Notes: generated from the sequence alone by a model not told the origin. A stretch of DNA of 64,000 nt from Acinetobacter sp. (GCA_031277915.1 JAITLL010000034.1:112428-176427), one strand, 5' to 3'; shown: positions 9,395-23,924, numbered from the stretch's first letter. Translations and numbers: made by a program.

Positions 9395-9429
9395 AAAAAG
9401 GATCTGTTCTGTTTTAGCAGATCCTTTTT
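9395..9429. terminator. Bidirectional terminator between aroG and hydrolase gene
   Basis: AAAAAGGATCTG (9395-9406) and CAGATCCTTTTT (9418-9429) form a 12-bp stem that has a T-run on either strand. It serves two convergent genes. Confidence 0.85.
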
Positions 9430-9430
9430 A

Positions 9431-10348
9431 TTAAGAAGCTTGTTTAAGTTCGGACAAGAAGGTAGTAATTTCATGACCGAATTTTTTTGGTTCTGTTAAT
9501 AAGGGGGTATGGCCTGAATGTTCAAAATAAATTGCTTTTGCATGTTCAACGCTGTGTGCAATAAGTGTTTGCCCAGTTTCTGGATAAAGTGTCGAGTTAC
9601 GACCAATAAAGAAGGTTGTTGGGCATTGTAATTGTTGAATGGCTTCACGATAATCTTCATTGTGATAAAGATAATTTTCGACATACCAAAATAAATAATC
9701 TAGACGTTGAATTGGTAATAAATATTTTTGTAGAAAAGGTTGTTTGAGCGCTGTTTTAAAAACTAATGGGCTAAATGGATTGCTACTTTGTAACTCAATA
9801 AAATCTACCCAAAGACGAACTAGTTCTTGTCGATCTGGAAGTGCTAATTCATAAAGATATTTAGCATTTTTGTGCTTTGATAATAATTGATAGATATCAT
9901 TTAATAATTGTTTGAACTGGGGGTGCAGAGGGCCGAAGAGACCATATTCCCATGTTGAATCGACAGATATTTTTGGTGTTTGGTCGATATGTAAGTAGGC
10001 TTTTAACTGCTGAGCCAGATGAGCATGCTTCATACCATGCATGGCTGTCGTGGCACCCATTGAATAACCCATCAAGATGAAGTTATCGAGTTTTAATTGT
10101 TCTATTAAATGGGCGACATCTTGCCAGTGGCTAGAAATTGCATCTTGTTCAGGGATTGCACAGTTCTTTGAACCCCCAAAACCACGCCAGTCAGGAATAA
10201 TAAACTCATATTCTTTACGGTTTGCATAAATAAAAGGGAGCCATTGCCAGCTTTGCATGCCAAGACCAGATAAAACCAAAACTGGTTCACCACGACCAAC
10301 ACGGCGTACAAATAAGTTTTCCTGATCGAGCATGGTGTAATAAGGCAT
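9431..10348 (-). CDS. Alpha/beta hydrolase, substrate unknown
   Basis: 305 residues of the alpha/beta hydrolase fold: oxyanion segment LVLSGLGMQSWQW near residue 30, nucleophile elbow GYSMGA near residue 95, and catalytic His in HSGHTPLL close to the C-terminus. It is translated from an ATG whose ribosome site TGGAGAAT lies within the last codons of the padR-like gene, so the two are an operon. The pairing with a PadR regulator suggests a role inducible by an aromatic or other small molecule, but the substrate cannot be read from the sequence. Confidence 0.85.
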   Translation of the reverse strand: MPYYTMLDQENLFVRRVGRGEPVLVLSGLGMQSWQWLPFIYANRKEYEFIIPDWRGFGGSKNCAIPEQDAISSHWQDVAHLIEQLKLDNFILMGYSMGATTAMHGMKHAHLAQQLKAYLHIDQTPKISVDSTWEYGLFGPLHPQFKQLLNDIYQLLSKHKNAKYLYELALPDRQELVRLWVDFIELQSSNPFSPLVFKTALKQPFLQKYLLPIQRLDYLFWYVENYLYHNEDYREAIQQLQCPTTFFIGRNSTLYPETGQTLIAHSVEHAKAIYFEHSGHTPLLTEPKKFGHEITTFLSELKQAS

Positions 10349-10350
10349 GG

Positions 10351-10911
10351 TTATTCTCCAGATACGTTATCTTGAGTAAAAAAATTTAATTGAGGGATGA
10401 CCTGCTCTGACCATTTGATCCACTCGGTTTCCATAGTAATACCGAGTTCTAATATCATTTTGTGAATATATAACACTCGGTTATCTAAACCATCGCTGTC
10501 TTTAAAATCTTTATCATAGATACTTTGGTAAAGCTTGAGCTTTTCTTGGTGTAAACCAAGATGTCTTAACAGTTCAGGTAATATCTGATTATTGCCTAAT
10601 TGTGCTTCGGCACGCAATCTAACCATTAAGTCATCTCTAAGCTGCGCGGGTTCACTCTGCTGGGTCATCCATGAAGCAAGCTCTATACGTCCAAGCTGTT
10701 CGACCTGATAAGTTTTCTTTCGACCACTATCCATCTCATTTTCTAAAGTAGAAACCCAGCCTTTTTTAAGCATGTTATTGAGTTCACGATAAATTTGCTG
10801 ATGTGTGGCATTCCAGAAAAAACCGATTGAACGATCAAACCGGCGGGCAAGTTCGAACCCTGTACTTGGTCGTTCAAGCAAACTGGTTAATAAAACATGA
10901 GGAAGTGACAT
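10351..10911 (-). CDS. PadR-family transcriptional regulator
   Basis: 186 residues from the ATG at 10911. The N-terminal winged helix contains LTSLLERPSTGFELARRFDRSIGFFWNATHQQIYRELNNMLKKGW split over typical PadR helices, with the STG-FELA and HQQIYREL signatures. The C-terminal PadR-C domain is helical. An in-frame upstream start at 10965 would put the N-terminus inside the palindromic operator and is disfavoured. PadR proteins repress by binding ATGT-n8-ACAT-like palindromes, and two such palindromes sit in the divergent promoter. First gene of a two-gene operon with the hydrolase. Confidence 0.88.
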   Translation of the reverse strand: MSLPHVLLTSLLERPSTGFELARRFDRSIGFFWNATHQQIYRELNNMLKKGWVSTLENEMDSGRKKTYQVEQLGRIELASWMTQQSEPAQLRDDLMVRLRAEAQLGNNQILPELLRHLGLHQEKLKLYQSIYDKDFKDSDGLDNRVLYIHKMILELGITMETEWIKWSEQVIPQLNFFTQDNVSGE

Positions 10912-10956
10912 AGCAATCCGGTTTGTAAGCAAAAGTAAAGTGTGACTGATGAGATT

Positions 10957-13071
<2,115 letters not shown>

Positions 13072-13078
13072 ATTTTGT

Positions 13079-13107
13079 GGGGGCATTTCTTTATAAGGAA
13101 ATGCCCC
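13079..13107 (+). terminator. Hairpin after fadH
   Basis: GGGGCATTTC (13080-13089) pairs with GAAATGCCCC (13098-13107). No strong T-run follows, so it may be a partial terminator before the next gene. Confidence 0.55.
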
Positions 13108-13142
13108 TAACTTCATTGGTTTAATTATGGGATAAAACAACA

Positions 13143-13550
13143 ATGACACTTCAAACAACAAAACAGTCTCTAGAAAAATGGCATCACATGATTCAGGCAG
13201 GTAACTTGTCCGATCTAAATGATTTACTGGCAGATGAGGTGGTTTTTCGTTCACCAGTTGCCTATAAACCTTACGAAGGAAAGCAGGTCGTTTTCTTCAT
13301 TCTTACTAATGTTATTCAGGTGTTCGAAAACTTTATATATCATCGTGAGTTTTATACAGAAGATGGCGAGAATGTAGTGCTTGAGTTCAGTGCCAATGTC
13401 AGCGGCAAGTCATTAAAAGGTATTGATATGATTCGTTTTAATGAACAAGGTAAAATTATTGATTTTGAAGTTATGATTCGTCCAATGAGTGGTTTAGCTG
13501 CATTGGCTGAGCAGATGGGTGCAAGAATTACTCAATTCAAACCGCAATAA
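13143..13550 (+). CDS. SnoaL/NTF2-like fold protein
   Basis: 135 residues with the layout of the NTF2/SnoaL superfamily: two N-terminal helices (SLEKWHHMIQAGNLSDLNDL), LADEVVFRSPV, and a curved sheet ending in KIIDFEVMIRPMSGLAALAEQMGARI. Members are small enzymes or binding proteins. The MIRPMSGL-type end is common among Acinetobacter and Pseudomonas copies of unknown role. It is followed by two hydrolase genes in the same direction, possibly one operon. Confidence 0.75.
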   Translation: MTLQTTKQSLEKWHHMIQAGNLSDLNDLLADEVVFRSPVAYKPYEGKQVVFFILTNVIQVFENFIYHREFYTEDGENVVLEFSANVSGKSLKGIDMIRFNEQGKIIDFEVMIRPMSGLAALAEQMGARITQFKPQ

Positions 13551-13588
13551 TTTTATTAAATAGCCTAAGTAAGATAGAGATTAATAGA

Positions 13589-14305
13589 ATGTGGTTAAAA
13601 CTTTCAACTTTAGTATTGTTGCCTGTACTTTTTGTGCAGGGAACAAAGCTTCGTAAGAATACACCACGCTTACTAGAAGCCAGTGGTGAAAGAGAAGGCC
13701 TAATTGGCAATGGAAGACCTTTGTCACTACTTATTTTAGGAGACTCTGCTGCAGCGGGTGTTGGCGTTGAAACACAACAAGACGCTTTATCTGGCGCAAT
13801 TATTTCTGAGTTACAAGATCAATATTTGATAAGTTGGAAGCTTCATGCAAAAACAGGTGATACGACGAAGCAGGTTTTTCAAGCTTTACAGCATTTAGAG
13901 CAGCAAAATTATGATGTTGTTATTACGTCTATTGGTGTAAATGATGTCATAAAGCTAACATCGGCTAAATCATGGATCAAACAGCAGAAGCAATTATTTG
14001 AATATATACAAGCACGTTTCCAGCCAAAGTTGATTATAGTCTCTGGTGTACCTCCCATGCAGCATTTTCCAACTTTACCTAACCCATTGGCTTGGTTGTT
14101 TGGGCAATATGCAAAGCAGATGAATGAACAATTACAACAGTGGTTAGAACCACAAAGTCAGTTTGAGTTTCTTCAATACGATATTGAAACTTTTCAAGCC
14201 ATGAATTTACCAATGGCAAGTGATGGTTTTCATCCAAGTAAGGAAGTTTACGCAGTTTGGGGACGGCAGGTTGCAGTCATAGCGCGGCAATCATTTAACT
14301 CATAA
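13589..14305 (+). CDS. SGNH/GDSL-family esterase or lipase
   Basis: 238 residues. A hydrophobic N-terminus (residues 3-18) could be a signal or anchor. The SGNH blocks are visible: LILGDSAAAGVGV (catalytic Ser near residue 51), SIGVNDV (block III Asn), and SDGFHPS near the C-terminus (catalytic Asp and His). This is a TesA-like multifunctional esterase fold; the substrate is not predictable. It stands between an NTF2-like and an alpha/beta hydrolase gene, with 13 bases to the next ribosome site. Confidence 0.85.
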   Translation: MWLKLSTLVLLPVLFVQGTKLRKNTPRLLEASGEREGLIGNGRPLSLLILGDSAAAGVGVETQQDALSGAIISELQDQYLISWKLHAKTGDTTKQVFQALQHLEQQNYDVVITSIGVNDVIKLTSAKSWIKQQKQLFEYIQARFQPKLIIVSGVPPMQHFPTLPNPLAWLFGQYAKQMNEQLQQWLEPQSQFEFLQYDIETFQAMNLPMASDGFHPSKEVYAVWGRQVAVIARQSFNS

Positions 14306-14324
14306 TCTTAGGTAGGCATTGGAT

Positions 14325-15419
14325 ATGGGCATATCTGTTTTTAATAGAATTAAAGATCTCGGTTCAGAACTTATTGATTTAGCATTAGGTGCTGAACATC
14401 CAAAAATTTATTATGATCCAGAAGGGAAAATAAAAGATATTTTAGATAAGCTCCCTCAACTCAAACAGAAATATCGCCCTACGCCATGGTTAATGAATAA
14501 TCATGTTCATTTGCTTTACTTTGATATTATTAGAAAAAAAACAATAAAACTTGAATATGATCGAATTGATCAACTGACTATGTGTGACGGTGGTGTAACG
14601 GCAATTGCTTGGTATGGCTACAATTTACCTGCTGATACGCCAACAATTGTAATCATGCATACAATTACAGGTACGCCTGAAAGTATGCGTGAGTTGGTAC
14701 GTGATTTACATCAATATACGGGCTGGCGAATTGCGCTTTGCCTTCGCCGTGGTCATGCGGGTTTACCAATGCCTGTGCCACAAATTTCTCTTTTTGGGTC
14801 TACGAGGGATTTAAAAGAACAGCTTAACCATATTCAAAGTTTATTTCCAGCTTCAGATTTATATGCAGTAGGTTCCTCAGCTGGTACGGGCTTACTCGTT
14901 CGCTATTTGGGAGAGCAAGGGGAGGATACGCCTTTTAAAGCTGCTTTTGCGATGTGCCCAGGTTACAATACTGAAATCGGCTTTAAAAATGTTCATCCTT
15001 TTTACAGTAAAATGATGACAAAAAAGCTCTTCAAGTATTTTATTTATCCATATCAAGATACATGGAGTAAAATTGCATCTTTAGAAAAAGTTTTATCGAC
15101 AACCAATTTAGAGGAATTTGAAAAAGAATATTTTGAAATGGCTGGTTATCAAGATTATGAAACTTACTGTAAATCTATTAACCCAATTTACGTATTTGAG
15201 AATATAAAAACGCCATTGATGATTCTTAATGCAGAAGACGATCCTGTGTGTTTAATTAAGAACTTGGAACCTTATAAAGCACCTATTCAGCAAATGAGTA
15301 ATATTGCTGTGGTGACGACAAAAAAAGGAAGTCATTGTGCATTTTATGAGGGATGGCGTAGCACATCATGGGCAGCACGCCTCATGTCTGATTATTTTTT
15401 GATTGAACGTAATAAATAG
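14325..15419 (+). CDS. YheT/ABHD-type alpha/beta hydrolase
   Basis: 364 residues from the ATG at 14325, eight bases after AGGTAGG (14310-14316). The features are IVIMHTITGTPESMRELV (oxyanion region), RRGHAG, nucleophile elbow GSSAGTG near residue 186, acid in AEDDPV, and catalytic His in KKGSHCAFYEGW. This order and length match the YheT/ABHD1-3 lipid esterase group. The substrate is unknown. Last gene of a likely three-gene unit ending at a strong terminator. Confidence 0.82.
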   Translation: MGISVFNRIKDLGSELIDLALGAEHPKIYYDPEGKIKDILDKLPQLKQKYRPTPWLMNNHVHLLYFDIIRKKTIKLEYDRIDQLTMCDGGVTAIAWYGYNLPADTPTIVIMHTITGTPESMRELVRDLHQYTGWRIALCLRRGHAGLPMPVPQISLFGSTRDLKEQLNHIQSLFPASDLYAVGSSAGTGLLVRYLGEQGEDTPFKAAFAMCPGYNTEIGFKNVHPFYSKMMTKKLFKYFIYPYQDTWSKIASLEKVLSTTNLEEFEKEYFEMAGYQDYETYCKSINPIYVFENIKTPLMILNAEDDPVCLIKNLEPYKAPIQQMSNIAVVTTKKGSHCAFYEGWRSTSWAARLMSDYFLIERNK

Positions 15420-15431
15420 ATAAACATTTTA

Positions 15432-15458
15432 AATAAAGCCCAAACTTTGGGCTTTATT
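15432..15458. terminator. Bidirectional terminator
   Basis: AATAAAGCCCAAA (15432-15444) and TTTGGGCTTTATT (15446-15458) are complementary and flanked by A/T runs between two convergent genes. Confidence 0.85.
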
Positions 15459-15467
15459 ATTTATCTT

Positions 15468-16313
15468 TTAAGATAAAAGAAGTGAACTATCATTTATTCT
15501 AAGTTTTATTTTGGTGGTGGCAACCAAAGCTTTTTCATCTGTGTGATTGGGATGGAAATCAAAACGATAATATTCAAGAAATTTAGGAATCAAAATTTTA
15601 TATTGTTTGCTGGCAAAGCTAAAAAAATTGCGCCAAGATTTGAAATTGGTCAGTTGTTTATCACGTTTCATCAGAACGACTTGGTAAATCGTTGAAAAGG
15701 CTGTAATGAGAATTAAGCTAAAGGTAAAAACTGAAATGCGTGGAATATAAGCATTTAATCCATTGCCATATAGATATTGATATAAGTCGAATGCAACAGC
15801 TTTATGCTCGGTTTCTTCTATACTGTGCCATAACCATAAGTTACGAATAGTTGTATCAGTCATAAGTTCATTTACTGATTGCATCATGCTTACCACCAGA
15901 ACCGCTGTATAGTGCTCCAGTCCAACGGTTACCAGTAAATTCCATTTTTTACTAAAGACTTTTTCGATACCTTTTAAGATAATTCCTGTGGCTTTCTCTA
16001 GTGATTCAGGATCTAAACCATGTTGCTGGGCGCTGACATGAAAAGCATGGTGTTCTTTTGAATGCATTGCTTCTTGGCCAATAAATGCACCTATCTCTGT
16101 ATCTAAAATTTTATTCTCTTTGGCTTTAGTACGTAAAGCACGGACAGATCTAACAAAATAAGATTCTCCTTCAGGAAATAAAGTAGAAAGACCAGTGAAG
16201 TAATGAGTTAGTGAAGGCTCATCATTGCACCAATAGCGTGGAATATCATTAAAATTGTAGTCCATACGGCGGACAGGAAAAGAGGCAGGTACACGGTTTA
16301 AAGCTGTTTTCAT
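15468..16313 (-). CDS. Putative metal-dependent hydrolase (PF10118 / COG3687 type)
   Basis: 281 residues from the ATG at 16313, with GGAG seven bases upstream; the in-frame TTG at 16325 is part of that ribosome site. EAMHSKEHHAFH near residue 85 and HSIEETEHKAVAFD near residue 165 supply paired Glu/His residues that look like a di-metal helical bundle. A hydrophobic stretch (FTFSLILITAFSTIYQVV) suggests membrane association. The family is annotated as predicted metal-dependent hydrolase; the true reaction is unknown. Confidence 0.78.
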   Translation of the reverse strand: MKTALNRVPASFPVRRMDYNFNDIPRYWCNDEPSLTHYFTGLSTLFPEGESYFVRSVRALRTKAKENKILDTEIGAFIGQEAMHSKEHHAFHVSAQQHGLDPESLEKATGIILKGIEKVFSKKWNLLVTVGLEHYTAVLVVSMMQSVNELMTDTTIRNLWLWHSIEETEHKAVAFDLYQYLYGNGLNAYIPRISVFTFSLILITAFSTIYQVVLMKRDKQLTNFKSWRNFFSFASKQYKILIPKFLEYYRFDFHPNHTDEKALVATTKIKLRINDSSLLLS

Positions 16314-16493
16314 TTTTGGCTCCAATATTTTTTAATTAAGTTCCAAAAAAGAACTTGTTGGTAGAAATTATAAGTAGACAAGAGCAGAGTCAATAATTTT
16401 TGAACGGTTTAAAAGAGATTGTCCTAAAATGATAAACAAGAGAACTTTAAAGACAAAAATAAGAAAATTAAATTTATTTGAACAAAGAATATT
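16314..16493. other. AT-rich intergenic region
   Basis: No ORF or strong repeat seen. It must contain the promoter of the minus-strand gene ending at 15468. Confidence 0.4.
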
Positions 16494-16530
16494 TAAAAAA
16501 ATGCCCAAATTAAAAGATTAATTTGGGCAT
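16494..16530 (-). terminator. Intrinsic terminator of the lipoprotein gene
   Basis: On the minus strand, an ATGCCCAAATTAA / TTAATTTGGGCAT stem is followed by a run of T (the A-run at 16495-16501 on the plus strand). Confidence 0.8.
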
Positions 16531-16544
16531 TACTAAACATAAGC

Positions 16545-17051
16545 TTAGTTTTTAAGTGCTGGTGTCGCAGCAGCAATAGCAGCAGCAACAGCATCATCTT
16601 CTGTATTTGCAGGTGCCTTAGCTGGTTTTGACTGAGCTTTTTCCTGTTTAGGTTCAGCCTTTTTTTCTGGTTTTGGTTCGGCTTTAGGTTCAGATTTTTT
16701 TTCTGGCTTAGGTTCTACTTTAGGTGTCTCAGATGTAGGTTGTTCAGCAACTTGTGTCTGTGAAGATTCACTAGAGTGTGCAGGACGAGTTTCACGGCGG
16801 ATTTCAGTTGTAGTATTGGCTGTTTCTTCACGTTGAACTTCAACTTGTTGTTGCGCTTGCTCTTGAGCTTCTTGGTGAGTATCAACACTCTCTAAAGATT
16901 CAAATTTTGCAGGTTTCGCTGATTGAGGTTCTGAAACAGCAGTTTCAACCTTGTCTTGCTCTTCTTCTTTCGGTGTCTCTTTTTTAACGCATGCGGTTAA
17001 CAATAGTCCAGCCGCAATTGCAGCACAGATTAAAAGTTTTTTATTTGCCAT
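16545..17051 (-). CDS. Small Lys/Glu/Pro-rich lipoprotein
   Basis: 168 residues from the ATG at 17051. A signal peptide ends in lipobox LLTAC (Cys about residue 21). The mature part is low-complexity: Glu/Gln-rich helices, then PKPEKKSEPKAEPKPEKK-like repeats reminiscent of TonB or PopZ-like spacers, and an Ala-rich C-terminus (DDAVAAAIAAATPAL). It looks like a periplasm-spanning spacer rather than an enzyme. Stand-alone gene opposite pyrG; function unknown. Confidence 0.75.
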   Translation of the reverse strand: MANKKLLICAAIAAGLLLTACVKKETPKEEEQDKVETAVSEPQSAKPAKFESLESVDTHQEAQEQAQQQVEVQREETANTTTEIRRETRPAHSSESSQTQVAEQPTSETPKVEPKPEKKSEPKAEPKPEKKAEPKQEKAQSKPAKAPANTEDDAVAAAIAAATPALKN

Positions 17052-17208
17052 TGCCCAAAACAACATTTAATTGAGGAGTTGTCATTATAACAGTAAATAG
17101 CAATGAAAAAATCATGTCAGATTGAGCTAATTTTTTATTAAAAATGCTGTTAGAATAACCAGTTGTTTATTGTTCTTTGAATTGATGCGGTTTGACTTTG
17201 CTTTATAG

Positions 17209-18912
<1,704 letters not shown>

Positions 18913-18941
18913 TGCGATTTAAATAAACTGGGAAAGTTTAA

Positions 18942-21134
<2,193 letters not shown>

Positions 21135-21193
21135 TTTTTTGAATAATGCTTTATTTATTTAAGTATTAATTCCAAATTAATATTTAAAATTTG

Positions 21194-21227
21194 AGTGCTA
21201 TTTCTGTTTTTGGAAATAGCACTTTTT
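21194..21227 (+). terminator. Intrinsic terminator of eno
   Basis: AGTGCTATTTC (21194-21204) pairs perfectly with GAAATAGCACT (21213-21223), followed by a T-run. Confidence 0.9.
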
Positions 21228-21290
21228 ATTTATCCTAAGCATCGGTTTTTTAAAGACTCAGCCCAGCTGCGGTGATGATAAAGTATTAAT

Positions 21291-21413
21291 TTAAAGTGTT
21301 TTTGTTTTGCAATAAGCTTCTGGAAATAAAGGTAGACCCCATTTCACATCTTTATCTTCGTAGATGTTGTATGGTTTAAAAATAAAAAATTTATAGAGAC
21401 TAATAAGTTTCAT
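21291..21413 (-). CDS. Candidate 40-residue small protein
   Basis: A minus-strand ORF in the eno-TSUP gap starts with ATG at 21413 and stops at 21291. It begins MKLISLYKFFIFKPYNIYED and continues with DVKWGLPLFPEAYC before a short Lys/Thr tail. The composition (Trp, Pro, Cys, Tyr; little repetition) looks like real protein rather than AT-rich noise. No good ribosome binding site is seen, and it could instead be a decayed gene end. I do not recognise a family. Confidence 0.42.
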   Translation of the reverse strand: MKLISLYKFFIFKPYNIYEDKDVKWGLPLFPEAYCKTKTL

Positions 21414-21546
21414 TCATTTGATTGTATGAATGATAAATTTTCTTTGAATAAAAATTTTAAGTACTAAAAAACAGAAGAGAGCTATAGTACGATTTTAAAA
21501 CCTAGATTATTGTAGTCACTTAATAATTATTATTTTGGTTTTACAT

Positions 21547-22275
21547 ATGATCTATGTGGCGCTTGCAGTTATTGGAGTCCTATCTGGGTTGATTAGCGGA
21601 GTGGTGGGAACTGGGTCATCTATTATTTTGTTACCTATTCTTTCCTATATTTTTGGGGCGAAGTTTGCAGTACCTATTATGGCGATTGCTGCAATCATGG
21701 GAAATATTTCACGTGTAGTGATGTGGCGTAAAGAACTTAACATTAAAGCATTTCTTTTATTTATAAGTTTGGGTGTACCCGCAACGATACTGGGAGCGAA
21801 TACGTTATGGGTCATGTCACCGATATTGTCCAATTTATGTATAGGTTTATTTTTTTTCTGTTTAATACCGATGAGACATTATGCCAAACGCCATAGTTTT
21901 AAATTCAACTCATGGCAAATGGTGATCGCAGGCGCAGTGCTTGGCTATATTACAGGTGTTGTTTTCTCTACAGGTCCATTATTACTCCCAGTTTTTAATG
22001 GTTTTGGTTTAACTAAGGGAGCTCTCTTAGCGACAGAGGCGGCTGCTTCATTTGGTATTTACGTAACGAAAAGCTTAACTTTTGGGGCACTAGGTGTTTT
22101 ACAACAAAATATTTTAATTGCGGGAGTTGCGGTTGGCTTTTCTCTAATTATTGGCAATTATATTGGTAAAACATTTGTAATAAAGATGTCGGAGAAAACT
22201 TTTAATTTATTGTTAGATTGTATGTTGGTGGTTGCGGGTTTCTCTATGATATTTGCAGTTTTTACTCATTCTTAA
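21547..22275 (+). CDS. TauE/SafE (TSUP)-family membrane permease
   Basis: 242 residues from the ATG at 21547; the in-frame TTG at 21535 is less likely. Seven to eight hydrophobic helices, with the repeated family loops near GLISGVVGTGSSIILLP and GYITGVVFSTGPLLLPV, mark the TSUP family, which exports sulfite, sulfoacetate or related anions. The substrate is unknown. It is isolated between eno and ftsB, where many relatives have no such gene, so it may be a local insertion. Confidence 0.85.
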   Translation: MIYVALAVIGVLSGLISGVVGTGSSIILLPILSYIFGAKFAVPIMAIAAIMGNISRVVMWRKELNIKAFLLFISLGVPATILGANTLWVMSPILSNLCIGLFFFCLIPMRHYAKRHSFKFNSWQMVIAGAVLGYITGVVFSTGPLLLPVFNGFGLTKGALLATEAAASFGIYVTKSLTFGALGVLQQNILIAGVAVGFSLIIGNYIGKTFVIKMSEKTFNLLLDCMLVVAGFSMIFAVFTHS

Positions 22276-22411
22276 GAGGAACTTTTATATGCATAGATTG
22301 ATTTATAAGCAGTTGTGTTTATAAACATTATTTTGCTTTCCAATTGGGTTTAATTTTGACAAAATGAAACATGTCACAATGGTCAATTTAAAGTAATATG
22401 ACCATTCATAG

Positions 22412-22440
22412 TTTTGCAGGAATTTTGCAGGAATTTTGCA
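22412..22440. repeat. 11-bp tandem repeat upstream of ftsB
   Basis: TTTTGCAGGAA occurs at 22412-22422 and 22423-22433, then a partial copy at 22434-22440. About one helical turn per unit, in the ftsB promoter region. Confidence 0.7.
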
Positions 22441-22508
22441 TGCCGCTTGTAAATTGTCATACAATACAAAAACTTAATAAAAGTTTTTAAATTAAAGCTC
22501 TTAATGCT

Positions 22509-22898
22509 ATGTTAGAAGTATTTCGATCCACTTCAAGCAAACTCATATTGCTACTGGTTATTGTTTTAGTAGCTATATTGCAATATCAGTTCTGGTTAGG
22601 TGAGGGCGGTTATTTGCCTCATCAAGCGCTTATGCAGCAGATCCAACAACAAGCCGAAGTAAATGATGAGCTTAAAGAGCGAAACCGTATTTTGGCAGCT
22701 GAAGTTTTTGACCTGAAAAATGGTACAGAAGCGATAGAAGAACATGCTCGTCTCGATCTTGGTTTAGTTAAACCTCATGAAACATTTGTTCAAATGAGTA
22801 CAATTAGTACCAATTATAAGCCTATTTATATTGACCCTAACGCTAAAGTAGATTTGGAAACCAATGAGACACCTCCATCACCAGACATCCCAGACTAA
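22509..22898 (+). CDS. ftsB: Cell division protein FtsB
   Basis: Bitopic septum protein that bridges FtsL and FtsQ. 129 residues: a short cytoplasmic start, one membrane helix (about 12-29, LILLLVIVLVAILQYQFW), a periplasmic coiled coil (QQIQQQAEVNDELKERNRIL), then IEEHARLDLGLVKPHETF, the conserved FtsB motif. A C-terminal tail of some 35 residues (NPNAKVDLET-like, Pro-rich end) goes beyond the enterobacterial length. Its last 35 bases overlap ispD. Confidence 0.95.
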   Translation: MLEVFRSTSSKLILLLVIVLVAILQYQFWLGEGGYLPHQALMQQIQQQAEVNDELKERNRILAAEVFDLKNGTEAIEEHARLDLGLVKPHETFVQMSTISTNYKPIYIDPNAKVDLETNETPPSPDIPD

Positions 22899-23580
22899 AT
22901 TATGGGCGGTTGTCCCTGCAGCTGGTTCGGGAAGTCGGTTTTCCAAAACTGAATTAAAGCAATATCAATATATTCAAGATGCTACTGTTTTAGAGCATAC
23001 GATTAGACGTTTAAGTCAACTCCCACTAAGTGGCTATGTCTTAGCAATTGGTGCACAAGATACCTTTGCTTCGACTTTATCTTTTCAGGATAAAAATAAG
23101 GCGCATTTTTGTAATGGTGGTGCTGAACGTGTGCACTCGGTATTAAACGCTTTAAATTATCTATTACAAATAGCGGATGAAGATGACTGGGTATTAGTAC
23201 ATGATGCTGCAAGGCCTTGTGTGACCTTTGAATGTCTTAACATTCTTGTTAAAAGTGCAATTGAAACAAACCAAAGTGCTATTTTGGCAATTCCTGTACG
23301 CGATACGTTAAAGCAAGTAAATAAAGAGCAGCAAATTGACAAAACTGTGAGTCGAGAGAGTTTGTGGCAGGCTCAGACCCCTCAAATTGCTAAAATAGGA
23401 ATACTTAAAAAGGCGATAGAAACAGCTTTAAAAAATAATTTGATTATTACTGATGAGGCGAGCGCACTTGAATCTATGGGGGAAAGTGTACAGGTGGTCA
23501 TGGGGCGTTCTGATAATATAAAAATTACTTATCCCGACGATTTAGAACTTGCTCGTTTGATTTTACAATCACAGGCCTAA
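22864..23580 (+). CDS. ispD: 2-C-methyl-D-erythritol 4-phosphate cytidylyltransferase
   Basis: Third step of the MEP isoprenoid pathway: transfers CMP to methylerythritol phosphate. 238 residues with AVVPAAGSGSRF (CTP loop), VLVHDAARPCV, VRDTLKQV and TDEASALESMG. The ATG at 22864 lies inside ftsB, an overlap of 35 bases, indicating coupled translation. An ftsB-ispD pair is the usual arrangement. No clear terminator follows. Confidence 0.96.
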   Translation: MRHLHHQTSQTKLWAVVPAAGSGSRFSKTELKQYQYIQDATVLEHTIRRLSQLPLSGYVLAIGAQDTFASTLSFQDKNKAHFCNGGAERVHSVLNALNYLLQIADEDDWVLVHDAARPCVTFECLNILVKSAIETNQSAILAIPVRDTLKQVNKEQQIDKTVSRESLWQAQTPQIAKIGILKKAIETALKNNLIITDEASALESMGESVQVVMGRSDNIKITYPDDLELARLILQSQA

Positions 23581-23924
23581 GATATTATATAGATTAGGAA
23601 TATTTTATTTTTTAAATAGCCTAAGCGCATATCCTATTACTATATACCTATCAAAAATAATTAGTATTTTTTACAACTTTTGAACTTGTAATGTTAATTG
23701 AGTAATTTAATTAGATAATGTTCGATAATCGAACAAAAAAATCTTAAATCGAACAAAACTATAGATAGCTTACTAGATCAAAATACGAAAATTATCAAGA
23801 ATGTTTAAAAGGGAAATCTAAGGGAAACACTCGGGATTGAGTGAAATATTTATCTAACTTCTTACCCCCGTGTGTCTAATTCTCTTACCTATCTCTTCTT
23901 CAATGAGCACAATGGAGTTGTCAC
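23581..23924. promoter_or_regulatory. Long regulatory region upstream of pcaI
   Basis: 344 bases without a gene. It contains the triple-repeat operator described separately, a long AT-rich promoter zone (about 23755-23810), and a leader ending in AATGGAG (ribosome site) seven bases before the pcaI ATG. The rest shows nothing further that I can assign. Confidence 0.6.
23720..23757. promoter_or_regulatory. PcaU/PcaR-type triple-repeat operator
   Basis: GTTCGATAATCGAAC (23720-23734) is a perfect palindrome. Its right half ATCGAACAAA (23728-23737) recurs as an exact direct repeat at 23748-23757, ten bases further on. A palindrome plus one direct repeat spaced by one helical turn is the arrangement described for PcaU, the protocatechuate-responsive IclR-family activator of Acinetobacter. 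Confidence 0.8.

Noticed and set aside
23620-23920. CRISPR-like or phage repeats in the pcaI upstream region
   Set aside because: The repeats are 7-10 bp operator motifs, without the spacing or length of a CRISPR array.
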